The notes below the pieces were generated by a model that was given only the letters and a program-made list of their open reading frames with translations, did not search any database and was not told the DNA's origin. From Mycolicibacterium fortuitum subsp. fortuitum (GTDB lineage Bacteria; Actinomycetota; Actinomycetes; Mycobacteriales; Mycobacteriaceae), in NCBI RefSeq assembly GCF_022179545.1, contig NZ_AP025518.1, positions 6,262,001 to 6,326,000 of the forward strand: 64,000 bases of DNA, given 5' to 3'. Both the position numbers and the translations under genes were made by a program. Of the stretch, positions 8,907 through 16,703 are shown piece after piece; the stretch's first letter is position 1, and each line of letters begins with the position of its first letter.

Positions 8907-9359
8907 ATGTCTGACGCAGCCACTCAGATCGCCTTCGTGCAAGCCACCTGGCATCGCAACATCGTGGACAAGGCCCGCGAGGGATTCACCGAACAGATCG
9001 GCACCCATGGCTTCGACGGCGCCGCCCTCGAGTTCTTCGAGGTGCCGGGCGCTTTCGAAATCCCGCTCACCGCAAAGCGTCTGGCCCTCTCTGGGCGTTA
9101 CCGGGCGATCGTTGCCGCCGGACTCGTGGTCGACGGCGGTATCTACCGCCATGATTTCGTGGCCACCGCGGTGATCGACGGGCTGATGCGCGTGCAGCTC
9201 GACACCGACGTGCCGGTGTTCTCGGTCGTGCTCACCCCGCATCACTTCCACGAGCACGACGAGCACGTCGACTACTTCACCAAGCACTTCGTCAAGAAGG
9301 GCGCGGAGGCTGCCAACGCCGTCGCGGCCACCTTGGCGTTGCACAGCTCGCTGAGTTAG
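8907..9359 (+). CDS. ribH: 6,7-dimethyl-8-ribityllumazine synthase, RibH2 type
   Basis: A 150-residue lumazine synthase. The reaction is condensation of 5-amino-6-ribitylaminouracil with 3,4-dihydroxy-2-butanone 4-phosphate, the penultimate step of riboflavin synthesis. The sequence resembles the RibH2 (Brucella lumazine synthase) branch: an A-F-V-Q-A-T-W-H-R-N-I-V-D start, F-E-V-P-G-A-F-E-I-P-L, D-G-G-I-Y-R-H-D-F-V-A-T-A-V-I-D-G and S-V-V-L-T-P-H-H-F-H-E. It differs from the usual actinobacterial RibH encoded with ribA/ribD. No other riboflavin gene is near, so it is probably a second copy. Its stop overlaps the convergent ferredoxin reductase gene by 4 bp. Confidence 0.9.
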   Translation: MSDAATQIAFVQATWHRNIVDKAREGFTEQIGTHGFDGAALEFFEVPGAFEIPLTAKRLALSGRYRAIVAAGLVVDGGIYRHDFVATAVIDGLMRVQLDTDVPVFSVVLTPHHFHEHDEHVDYFTKHFVKKGAEAANAVAATLALHSSLS

Positions 9360-10717
9360 TCGCGCACCAGGGCATCGCGGCCGGCCCGGATCATGTCCTC
9401 GCGGGCCACCACCTTGACGCGTTCACGCCCCTGGACTTCACCCAGCGACATCTCGTGGGCGTCGAGGCGCTCCCACTCGGCCCATGTGGTGTAGTCGACA
9501 CCGTTGGCCGCCAGATACTCGAATATCGCATCAGGATCGGTGGTTTCGGGCGCCCGCAGTCCCGACAGATCGCTGAGCAAGCTGGCGACCGTTTCCGCTG
9601 CGTCGGACTTGGTGTGCCCGATCAGCCCGATCGGACCGCGCTTGATCCATCCCGTCACATAGGCGGCATCGATCAGCCCGCCGTCGATGTCCAGCACGCG
9701 CCCGGCGTCATTCGGCACCACGCCGGCATGGTGGTCGAACGGCAGATCCGCCAGATGGGTCGACAGATAGCCGACCGCACGGTACACCGCTTCCACCGGC
9801 CAATCGGTGAATTCTCCTGCGCCACGGACATTTCCGTCGCCACACAGTTCGGTGCGCTCAGTACGCAGGCCTTCGACGCGGTCCGTGCCCAGCACCGCCA
9901 CCGGCGATTGGCACAGGTGCAGGTGAATGCGGTGCGGCGCACCGGTCGGTTCCCGCTGCAGGTACTTCATCATGGTGTCCACCACGAGCCTGGTCGACTT
10001 GTTCGTGTTGATGGCGCGCTGGCTGGCCTCGTCGATCTCGAAACCTTCTGGATGCACGATCACGTCGACGCTCGGCGAGTGGGACAGCTCGCGAAACTCC
10101 ATGGGGCTGAACTTGATCTGCGCCGGCCCACGGCGGGCGAACACGTGGACGTCGGTGGCCCGGTTGGCGGCCAGACCCTGGTAGACGTTGCCCGGAATCT
10201 CGGTGCTGAGCTGCTCGTCGGCCGGCTTGGCCAGCATCCGCGCGATGTCGAGCGCCACGTTGCCGGCCCCGAGTACTGCGACGTGCTTCGCGGTCAGCGG
10301 CCAGGTACGCGGCACATCCGGATGACCGTCGTACCAGGACACGAAATCAGCGGCGCCATAGCTTCCGGGCAGGTCGATTCCGGGGATGTCCAGCGCCCGG
10401 TCGGCCCTGGCGCCCGTGGAGAAGATCACCGCGTCGTAGTGCCGCCGCAGATCGGTCAATCGCAGATCCGTGCCGTAGTGCACATTGCCGATGAACCGCA
10501 CGCTGCTCTCGTCCCTGGAGAGCACCCGACGCAGCGCCTTGATGATCTCCTTGATCCGCGGGTGGTCCGGAGCAACGCCGTAGCGAACGAGCCCGTAGGG
10601 CGCAGGCAATCGGTCGAATACGTCGACGCGCGCGTGCTCGTACTCCTTGGTCAGAATGTCGGCAGCGTAGATGCCTGCCGGGCCCGCGCCGATGACTGCT
10701 ACCTGGATCTTCCTCAT
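9356..10717 (-). CDS. FprA-like NADPH-ferredoxin/adrenodoxin-type reductase
   Basis: A 453-residue FAD enzyme of the adrenodoxin-reductase family, to which mycobacterial FprA belongs. It has an N-terminal G-A-G-P-A-G FAD motif (residues 9-14), the A-P-Y-G-L-V-R-Y-G-V-A-P-D-H-P segment, a second nucleotide motif G-A-G-N-V-A-L-D-I-A-R near residue 150, and the C-terminal G-W-I-K-R-G-P-I-G signature. It moves electrons from NADPH to ferredoxins, which feed P450s or Fe-S and iron metabolism. The ATG at 10717 (MRKIQVAVIGAG) starts right at the FAD strand; nine further upstream residues are unlikely. An IdeR box 15 bp upstream implies iron-dependent repression, so this may be the iron-starvation member of the FprA set. 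Confidence 0.92.
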   Translation of the reverse strand: MRKIQVAVIGAGPAGIYAADILTKEYEHARVDVFDRLPAPYGLVRYGVAPDHPRIKEIIKALRRVLSRDESSVRFIGNVHYGTDLRLTDLRRHYDAVIFSTGARADRALDIPGIDLPGSYGAADFVSWYDGHPDVPRTWPLTAKHVAVLGAGNVALDIARMLAKPADEQLSTEIPGNVYQGLAANRATDVHVFARRGPAQIKFSPMEFRELSHSPSVDVIVHPEGFEIDEASQRAINTNKSTRLVVDTMMKYLQREPTGAPHRIHLHLCQSPVAVLGTDRVEGLRTERTELCGDGNVRGAGEFTDWPVEAVYRAVGYLSTHLADLPFDHHAGVVPNDAGRVLDIDGGLIDAAYVTGWIKRGPIGLIGHTKSDAAETVASLLSDLSGLRAPETTDPDAIFEYLAANGVDYTTWAEWERLDAHEMSLGEVQGRERVKVVAREDMIRAGRDALVRD

Positions 10718-10731
10718 GAGCGCCCTTCTAT

Positions 10732-10750
10732 TTAGGTAAGGCAAGCCTAA
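10732..10750. promoter_or_regulatory. IdeR/DtxR-type iron box
   Basis: TTAGGTAAGGCAAGCCTAA matches the mycobacterial IdeR consensus TTAGGTTAGGCTAACCTAA at 16 of 19 positions, including both outer TTAGG/CCTAA arms. It lies 15-33 bp before the ATG of the ferredoxin reductase gene, a position suited to repression when iron is plentiful. Confidence 0.88.
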
Positions 10751-10793
10751 ATAGAGGCGCGCTGGTTGTGAGACCTCCCCTACGAGATCCCCG

Positions 10794-11696
10794 TCACGGT
10801 GCAGTGGCGCGCCGCACGTGCCCGGCGATGTGCTCGTAGACCTTCCGGGTGACGTCGGCGTTGTTGCTCATGATGTTGTAGCCGTGGTCGACGTCGGGCA
10901 CTTCGTAGTACTCGGCCAGGGCGCCGACCGCGTCCAGCTTCTGGGCATACTGCCAGGCCTCGTCCCGTAGTCGGTCGTACTCGGCGGTGACGATCAGCGC
11001 GGGGGCGATGCCTTCGATTCCGTCGGCGTTCGCACCCCAGGCCGGCGACGCCAGTCGATCGGTGCGTCGGGCCCGATCGGGAATGTAGGCGGTGTCGAAC
11101 ACCTCACCCATCCACGGCTTCAACACGGCCTTGGCACCGGAGGGAGAGTGCTTGTCCTTGGTGGCGGTGACCAGGTCCAGCGGTGGGTAGTGCAGAACCT
11201 GGAGCGCGATCGACGGCCCGCCGCCCTCCAGCGCCAGCCGGGCGGCCGCCGCGGACAGGCTGCCGCCCGCGCTCTGCCCCCCGACGCACAGCCTGCTGCC
11301 ATCCCAGCCATGATCAGGCTTGGAGACCCAGCTCAGCACGTCATAGATCTGTTCGGCCGGGGTGGGAAACCGGTGATGCGGAGCCAGCAGGTAATCCACG
11401 TTGACCACGACGACATTCGCGTGCGCGGCAAGAAATCGGCACCACGGATCGTCCTGCTCGCGGTGCCCGACGACGAAACCACCTCCGTGGACGTTCACGT
11501 ACACCGCGGGCCTGTCTTCGCCGGCCGCCGGGTGATAGACCGTGGCCGCGACATCGCCGTGACGAGTAGGAATCTTGATCAGTGTTGTGCGGCCGGGGAT
11601 TTCGGTGAACCGGACGCCGCGCATCGGCCCGGGCCGCACTCCTACGGCGAACAGGCGGGCCAAGGCATCGGCCAGCATCGGGGTGGACAGTATCGA
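10794..11696 (-). CDS. Alpha/beta hydrolase, hormone-sensitive-lipase family esterase
   Basis: A roughly 300-residue HSL-family (Lip-type) esterase. It has the H-G-G-G oxyanion motif, the nucleophile elbow G-Q-S-A-G-G, a Y-D-R-L-R-D-E-A acid segment and a late D-V-D-H-G base segment, so the Ser-Asp-His triad is complete. No signal peptide is visible. The GTG at 11696 is preferred because AAGGA precedes it and it avoids a 29-bp overlap with the AraC gene; an ATG at 11762 is the longer alternative. It lies just downstream of the AraC regulator on the same strand, probably as its target, acting on short-chain esters or lipids. Confidence 0.82.
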   Translation of the reverse strand, partial: SILSTPMLADALARLFAVGVRPGPMRGVRFTEIPGRTTLIKIPTRHGDVAATVYHPAAGEDRPAVYVNVHGGGFVVGHREQDDPWCRFLAAHANVVVVNVDYLLAPHHRFPTPAEQIYDVLSWVSKPDHGWDGSRLCVGGQSAGGSLSAAAARLALEGGGPSIALQVLHYPPLDLVTATKDKHSPSGAKAVLKPWMGEVFDTAYIPDRARRTDRLASPAWGANADGIEGIAPALIVTAEYDRLRDEAWQYAQKLDAVGALAEYYEVPDVDHGYNIMSNNADVTRKVYEHIAGHVRRATAP

Positions 11697-11733
11697 CACG
11701 TTTTCCTTCGAATGAGCGGTCAGTTCAATTGGT

Positions 11734-12684
11734 TCAATTGAGGGTGTCTGACGGATTCTCACCGAAAGTGCGCCGATAGGCAGCCGCGAAACGCCCGGTA
11801 TGGGCGAATCCCCAGCGCGCCGCTACGGCTTGCACCGTTGTCGTCGCGGGATCGGCGTTCAGCAGCTGCTGACGGGCGTGGTTCAGACGCACCTGGCGCA
11901 GATATCCCATCGGCGAGAGCTCGAGATGGCGACGGAACATGTACTGCAGCGCGCGCGGCGTGACGTACACGGCTTCCGCGACGTCAGCGAGGGCGATATC
12001 GCGGTCAGCGTTGGCCTCGATATAGGCGATGGCTCGCCGCAGCAGCGCCGGTTTCGCGTCGCGCCGGTCGGTCGGACCAGGTTCCAGTCCGGCGTTGGTC
12101 GGCATGGTGGAAACCACGGTCGCGGCCAGCATGGACGCCGTCGTCGAGGCCAGCAGCGCCGGAACGGGCCTGCCCTGCACCACCGAGCGCACGTACTCGA
12201 TCGCCACCTTGAGCTGGTAGCCCGCCTGCGGCGATATCGGACGATGGCCGGTCAAGCGCACCGATCTGCCCGCATCGGCGGGGTCTGTCGTGGCGACGCG
12301 CCCCAGCAATTCGGGGTCGAACATGGTCAGGTCGTAGGCGGCCCGGCACACCCGGCCCGAGTAGGGAAGCTCCGGTGGAGACAGCAGTGTGACGTCACCG
12401 GGTCCGAACACATCTTGCGGTTCGCCGATGAAGTTCTCTTCGATCCGGCCCGAGTGCACTCGGACCAGGCAGATCCGGTTCAGCGGATCTGCGTCGTACG
12501 ACATGTGGTAGTCGAGCTCGAGTTCGTCGAAACTGATCGGCCCCAGCCACTTGCGCACGATGCGGGTGGTCGGACGCTCGCCGGGCCCCCGGCCGATGGA
12601 CATCTTCGTATAAGCGCGCGCCAGAAAGTCCTCGGTGGCGCCGAGGTCCGCGCTGGTGAAATCCAGGTCTTCGTTCGCCGTCAT
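11734..12684 (-). CDS. AraC family transcriptional regulator
   Basis: A 316-residue regulator. An N-terminal sensor region of AraC-binding-like type (about 30-200) is followed by the double helix-turn-helix (about 215-316) with A-L-Q-Y-M-F-R-R-H-L, S-P-M-G-Y-L-R-Q-V-R-L-N-H-A-R and W-G-F-A-H-T-G-R-F-A-A-A-Y-R-R-x-F-G-E-x-P-S. The ATG at 12684 is used; the codon before it is TTG. It sits directly upstream of the HSL-type esterase and probably activates it. Confidence 0.92.
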   Translation of the reverse strand: MTANEDLDFTSADLGATEDFLARAYTKMSIGRGPGERPTTRIVRKWLGPISFDELELDYHMSYDADPLNRICLVRVHSGRIEENFIGEPQDVFGPGDVTLLSPPELPYSGRVCRAAYDLTMFDPELLGRVATTDPADAGRSVRLTGHRPISPQAGYQLKVAIEYVRSVVQGRPVPALLASTTASMLAATVVSTMPTNAGLEPGPTDRRDAKPALLRRAIAYIEANADRDIALADVAEAVYVTPRALQYMFRRHLELSPMGYLRQVRLNHARQQLLNADPATTTVQAVAARWGFAHTGRFAAAYRRTFGENPSDTLN

Positions 12685-12792
12685 CAACGTTTCGCTCGAG
12701 GTGGACTCACTGGGGCGCGGTTGCAGCCCCAGAAAGCCATCCTACCTGCACCGCTTACGTTGTATACGGCCCTCCGCCGGTGAGCAGGCGGC

Positions 12793-13191
12793 TCAGCCGG
12801 AACCGGCCGCCGGACCGGACGAGCCGACGACGGGAAGCTGATGGTCGGGGAAGACCCTCAGCAGCGGACGCAGCGCAGTTCCCGCTACCACGTGCCAGCC
12901 CACGTGCGCCTGGTTGCACTCGTCGGCGAAGGCCAACAATTCGCGGAAACCGCTGACCGCCATGAAGTCGACCGCACGCAGATCAAGCACGAACGGGGTC
13001 CCCGGTTGGTTGAGACGGCGGATCGCGGCAACCAGTCGGTCCGCGTTGCACATGTCGATTTCTCCCTCGACCACCAGCACGGTGGCCGGTCCCCGGATAT
13101 GGGCGGAGACGCGCGCTCCTGCACAGTCGATGACTGCGGTATCGGAAGAACAGACCGAGCGCAGCCGATCCGAGTAGTGAACAGCAGTCAT
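12793..13191 (-). CDS. STAS-domain protein (anti-sigma factor antagonist-like)
   Basis: A 132-residue single STAS domain. The core runs V-E-G-E-I-D-M-C-N-A-D-R-L, then L-D-L-R-A-V-D-F-M-A-V-S-G-F-R-E-L-L, where the S-G pair marks the usual phosphorylatable Ser of SpoIIAA/RsfA-type antagonists. Such proteins bind anti-sigma kinases and release an alternative sigma factor such as SigF. No partner kinase is adjacent. A 16-bp inverted repeat lies about 32 bp upstream of the ATG. Confidence 0.85.
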   Translation of the reverse strand: MTAVHYSDRLRSVCSSDTAVIDCAGARVSAHIRGPATVLVVEGEIDMCNADRLVAAIRRLNQPGTPFVLDLRAVDFMAVSGFRELLAFADECNQAHVGWHVVAGTALRPLLRVFPDHQLPVVGSSGPAAGSG

Positions 13192-13597
13192 GATGGCACT
13201 CCATCGCCTAGTTGGGGGGGAGCGAGGGTTGACCCTCGACCAGTGACCGGCTGTGTACTCAACCGGAATTAGGCTATCGCGATCACCGCGGGCCGGAGCC
13301 GATTTGGATTTCCGTGCAGGAACCAGAAGTCGGGCGGATCACGCTGAGCTGCAACAGCTCTCACCGAGATCACAGGCCCGAGCAGCCTCCGAGGATTTCG
13401 TTGTCTGGATCACAGGAAGCCTTCCTACGTTCGTTTATTGACTGTTGCGTAGGCGCGGCCGTGGCGCGGCCCATGTTCGGACCCATATGTGAATCCGGCC
13501 ACCGGCGCGCGGAGGCGGGGCCAGAAACCGCTGGACACGGGCCCAGCGGCGGGAAACATGAACATGGCTCGTGTAAGCGATATGGGACGATTTGGGC
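13192..13597. other. Gene-free stretch upstream of the STAS and TetR genes
   Basis: About 400 bp between divergent genes, with no convincing reading frame. It holds an inverted repeat at 13223-13238 (arms CGAGGGT/ACCCTCG, 2-base centre), a shorter one at 13414-13426 (AGGAAG-C-CTTCCT) and a direct repeat of GATCACAGG (near 13368 and 13408). It presumably contains both promoters; I cannot place them. Confidence 0.5.
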
Positions 13598-14218
13598 GTG
13601 GTCACCCACAAGCCCCTACGGCGTCGCCAACCAGTACAGGAGCGCAGCAGGCGTCGCGTCGAGCGAATCCGGGCTGCAGCACTCGAGCTCCTCGAGACCG
13701 AAGGCGTCGACGCCGTCACCACCCGGGCCATCGCCCAGCGGGCCGAAGTTCCCGTGGCGACGGTCTATCAGTTCTTCCCCAACCGTGACGCGATCCTGCA
13801 GGAGATCGTCACCGACCACCTCGACCGGCGCGACGCCGAAGGCGCGGCGATTCTGGGTGCACTGGCACCGGCCAGCCTGGCCGAGGTCGCTCACGGCATC
13901 TTTGAATTCCACTACCAACACCTGCGCAACCATCCGCATCTGGTCAACCTGCACTACACCAGCCTGGCCAGCGGGCAGCTCGCTGATCCGCGCGCACGCC
14001 GGACCGTGTTCGCCAACGCCCTGCACAGCGCACTTCTGCATTGGGGCCTGCTGCGCGAGGGCACCGATCCACTGGTGACGATGGTCGCCGTCGAGATGGG
14101 TGATCGCCTGCTGGAGATGGCTTTTCACGCCGGCCCCGAGAAGGACCGCGCGATCCTGAGTGAAGGCGCGCAGGCGCTGACCCAATACCTGCAGACCTAC
14201 GCCGCACCCACGGCCTGA
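13598..14218 (+). CDS. TetR family transcriptional regulator
   Basis: A 206-residue regulator with the canonical helix-turn-helix: R-V-E-R-I-R-A-A-A-L-E-L-L-E-T-E-G, then T-T-R-A-I-A-Q-R-A-E-V-P-V-A-T-V-Y-Q-F-F-P-N-R-D. The GTG at 13598 is the most upstream GTG in frame; a TTG at 13592 would add two residues. The C-terminal half has a T-L-like ligand domain without recognisable specificity. No clear target is adjacent. Its 3' end overlaps the convergent hypothetical gene by 22 bp. Confidence 0.9.
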   Translation: MVTHKPLRRRQPVQERSRRRVERIRAAALELLETEGVDAVTTRAIAQRAEVPVATVYQFFPNRDAILQEIVTDHLDRRDAEGAAILGALAPASLAEVAHGIFEFHYQHLRNHPHLVNLHYTSLASGQLADPRARRTVFANALHSALLHWGLLREGTDPLVTMVAVEMGDRLLEMAFHAGPEKDRAILSEGAQALTQYLQTYAAPTA

Positions 14219-14637
14219 TCAAGGCCGCCGGCGCGAAACTGCTTGGCCAGCGCGAAGCGGGTCAGCGTGCCGACGAACCGATCGAGTTCGCTGCGCCGGG
14301 CGCACGTCCCCGGGCCGAAGACCCAACGTCCGCCACGCCGTTCGAGGACGAGTTCTTTCACCGGCTCGTCGAACACCGGGAACGCCACACCGGGAGCGGT
14401 CACATCAGCCCAGTCCTCGACGATGTGTACCTGCAGCCGCCCGCCGTCGGCACGCCGAGCCCTGATTGACTCCGAGGTGACCGTGACAACCAACGTGGCG
14501 GTTTCGAAGTCACCCCCGATGCCGACCTGTACGACATCGTCGACGAGCGGAACAGTGAGGCCGGTCGTTCCCAGCCTGAGCTGGTCGAGAAGCCCCGCCA
14601 GATCGGCCGTCAGCGGGATCGGCGAACACACGCGCAT
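14197..14637 (-). CDS. Hypothetical protein behind a Fur/Zur-like box
   Basis: A 146-residue protein that I do not recognise. It is a mixed alpha/beta soluble protein without signal peptide or membrane segment, with a basic C-terminal third holding a single C-A-R-R-S segment. The ATG at 14637 is chosen because the longer open frame (from 14664) would be coded by the AT-rich palindrome itself. No Shine-Dalgarno sequence precedes 14637, so the message may be leaderless. The palindrome suggests control by a Fur-family metal regulator, so a role in zinc or iron limitation is possible but inferred only from that site. Confidence 0.7.
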   Translation of the reverse strand: MRVCSPIPLTADLAGLLDQLRLGTTGLTVPLVDDVVQVGIGGDFETATLVVTVTSESIRARRADGGRLQVHIVEDWADVTAPGVAFPVFDEPVKELVLERRGGRWVFGPGTCARRSELDRFVGTLTRFALAKQFRAGGLDQAVGAA

Positions 14638-14640
14638 GCC

Positions 14641-14661
14641 GTTAATGATTATCATTTTCAA
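14641..14661 (-). promoter_or_regulatory. Fur/Zur-like AT-rich palindrome
   Basis: On the minus strand the site contains TGAAAATGATAATCATT, with AATGAT-A-ATCATT as a perfect 13-bp inverted repeat (14644-14656). This AT-rich run stands out in a high-GC region and resembles mycobacterial Zur and general Fur-family boxes. It ends 3 bp before the chosen start codon. Confidence 0.65.
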
Positions 14662-14703
14662 CATCCGCCCTCAAGTCGGGCGGACAGTGCGCTGCTCGGC
14701 GGG

Positions 14704-15243
14704 TCAGCGCCGCGAGCTGCTGCCACCGACCTCGGCGGCCAGTGGGGGTGGCAACGGCGTCGTCGGCGTGGGCGACGCGGTCGTCGGCGCCGGGGCAGCA
14801 CCCGGGGATTTCGCCGAGTCCTGGGCGGCGGGGGCCCCCGGGCGGTGGAAGTCGATCATCGCCTCCTCCCGGATCACTTTCTCCCCCACGCTGAGCACCA
14901 GCGACTTCGAGGTCACCAGGTATTCGATCCCCGCGTTCTCCACCCGGAAGGCGCCGTCGTCGTTGCGCTTCGCAGGGACGATCAACTTGGCACCGTCACG
15001 CAGCCGGACGCCGCGGTATTCGTACTTTCCGCCCGGCAGCGAACAGATCGCCACCCGGGAGGCATCGGTGCTGCCGAACAGCACGGTGGCCTCCGTAGTG
15101 GCACACCGGGCTGTGGAGTCGACATACCCACGGCCATCACTGGTCGGGGCCGCCGTGGCCGAGGGCGTTCCCACCGCGAGCAACGTGACACCCGCTGTCA
15201 CCGCAGCGGTGAGACAGCGACGCGGGGACCAGGCACCAGACAT
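14704..15243 (-). CDS. Secreted protein of unknown function
   Basis: A 179-residue protein with a Sec signal peptide (R-R-C-L-T-A-A-V-T-A-G-V-T-L-L-A, likely cleavage after A-T-A-A near residue 32). The mature part has two Cys residues (R-C-A-T-T-E and I-C-S-L-P) that could form a disulphide, followed by a beta-rich segment and a low-complexity Pro/Ala/Thr C-terminus. I do not recognise a domain. It is exported, and it is preceded by the terminator-like hairpin of the neighbouring TetR gene. Confidence 0.75.
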   Translation of the reverse strand: MSGAWSPRRCLTAAVTAGVTLLAVGTPSATAAPTSDGRGYVDSTARCATTEATVLFGSTDASRVAICSLPGGKYEYRGVRLRDGAKLIVPAKRNDDGAFRVENAGIEYLVTSKSLVLSVGEKVIREEAMIDFHRPGAPAAQDSAKSPGAAPAPTTASPTPTTPLPPPLAAEVGGSSSRR

Positions 15244-15372
15244 CGGTTACCACTGAACCACGGCTTTGCTGCTTACAGGGTCGTCAAACCCGAGGCGGCA
15301 CCGAATCGTTAGGTCCTCGAAATACAACTGGGTCCGCGGGCACCACACTCGACTGACCACAGTCACGCCGGC

Positions 15373-15393
15373 CGACGGGACAGGGACCCGTCG
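15373..15393 (-). terminator. Possible terminator hairpin after the TetR gene
   Basis: Arms CGACGGG and CCCGTCG pair over 7 bp around a 7-base loop, three bases past the stop codon of the minus-strand TetR gene. No U-run follows, as is common in mycobacteria. Confidence 0.4.
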
Positions 15394-15396
15394 AGT

Positions 15397-15996
15397 CTAG
15401 GGAGCCAGGCTCCGCATCGTTCTGACCACGTAGTCGTCCAGGAGGGCGTCACGGGTGGGCCAGTCGTTGGTGGTGATCAGCAGTGCATAGAACCCGAGCA
15501 GGAAGAACACCGCGCTGTTCCACGGCAAGACGTCGGCCGCCACCTCGCCCTGTTTTTGAGCGAGCTCGATCTCATGAGCCACACCGGAGATCACCGGATG
15601 CTCCTGACTGTCGGGCGCAGGCGGCCGGGTCTGCGAGAAGTGCAGCGCCAGAAAGTCTTTGAACAGCACACTGCCCAGCCGGCGCTCCAGTCCGACCACC
15701 AGCCGCATGGCCTCGCGCAGCCCGTCCTCCAGGCTGTGCGGCTTCTTGAGGAACTGGGTGTACTGCTTGGCGATCCGCTCTTCTTCGCGCTGCTCGAGTT
15801 CTAAGAGCACGTGCTCCTTGGTGGGGAAATGAAAGAAGAACGTCCCGTGCGCAACGCCTGCCGCGGTGACGATCGCTCCCACGTCCGCTTCGGCCATGCC
15901 GGCGCGCTTGAACTCTGAGATCGCCGCACCCATCAACCGCTCACGCGTCTGCAGGCGCTTGGCCTCACGCGCGGACAACCCCTCTGCCACCGCCAT
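15397..15996 (-). CDS. TetR family transcriptional regulator
   Basis: A 199-residue regulator. The helix-turn-helix runs T-R-E-R-L-M-G-A-A-I-S-E-F-K-R-A-G, then D-V-G-A-I-V-T-A-A-G-V-A-H-G-T-F-F-F-H-F-P-T-K-E. The ATG at 15996 has a strong GGGAGGAG site five bases upstream; an ATG at 16041 adds 15 residues of no resemblance. No adjacent target is obvious: the MoxR operon ends behind it on the same strand, with a 59-bp gap. Confidence 0.9.
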   Translation of the reverse strand: MAVAEGLSAREAKRLQTRERLMGAAISEFKRAGMAEADVGAIVTAAGVAHGTFFFHFPTKEHVLLELEQREEERIAKQYTQFLKKPHSLEDGLREAMRLVVGLERRLGSVLFKDFLALHFSQTRPPAPDSQEHPVISGVAHEIELAQKQGEVAADVLPWNSAVFFLLGFYALLITTNDWPTRDALLDDYVVRTMRSLAP

Positions 15997-16055
15997 TCCA
16001 CTCCTCCCGCTCGGGCCCCGAGGACAGCCGACTCGACGCACTCACTGACTCGAAT

Positions 16056-16703
16056 CTATCCGCTGGCCGCATCCCGCAGAATCTGTTGCAGCCGGTCCAG
16101 CGGGTCGCCGGCGGTGGGGTCGAGCCGGTTCGGCGACCGTGTAGGCGCCGCACCGGCAGGGCCCGGCGGTGGAGCCTGCGCTGCCGGGGGTGGGGGCGGC
16201 GGGTTCGGGGCCACGACGGCGCCGGCCGCACCGATCTTGCGGTTCAGCCGCGCCGGCGCGTCGTCGCCGGCAAAGCATCCATCGGGTGCCCGGTCGACCA
16301 CGTCTCTTGCGGCGAGATAGTGGCTCAGCGCCGCCCTGTTGTCGGACGTCGCAGCGGCACGGTCACCGAGTGTCTCCCGCACCAGCTCCAGATTGACCCT
16401 GGCCGAACAGGATTCAGCCCCATTCAGGCGGGCCGCCGCGTCAGCGAAGTTCTGATCGGCTTCTGCGAGCCGGTCCTCGAGCACAGCCAGCGCTCCGGCG
16501 GCGAAGCTTGCCTTGCCCGGCTCGACCACGTCGAGCACCTGAAGCCGCCTGACATCACTCGCCAGTGCCTCGGTGTCACGGTCGGTGAACCCGGCAACTG
16601 CCGAGTTGCCGATCACCACAACCGAAAACAGTTTGACGATCGCGATCACCAGCAGCAGTGCCACCGGGGCCGAGTACACCAGAAGGCGACGACGCACGCT
16701 CAT
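16056..16703 (-). CDS. Membrane-anchored protein of the MoxR operon
   Basis: A 215-residue protein with one N-terminal membrane segment (about residues 8-33), a helical central region resembling a tetratricopeptide-like fold (L-A-E-A-D-Q-N-F-A-D-A-A-A-R-L and D-N-R-A-A-L-S-H-Y-L-A-A-R-D), and a proline-rich C-terminal third. Bat-type operons with MoxR often end in a TPR protein, and this is the likely counterpart. Its ATG overlaps the stop of the upstream vWA gene by 4 bp. Function is inferred from context only. Confidence 0.75.
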   Translation of the reverse strand: MSVRRRLLVYSAPVALLLVIAIVKLFSVVVIGNSAVAGFTDRDTEALASDVRRLQVLDVVEPGKASFAAGALAVLEDRLAEADQNFADAAARLNGAESCSARVNLELVRETLGDRAAATSDNRAALSHYLAARDVVDRAPDGCFAGDDAPARLNRKIGAAGAVVAPNPPPPPPAAQAPPPGPAGAAPTRSPNRLDPTAGDPLDRLQQILRDAASG

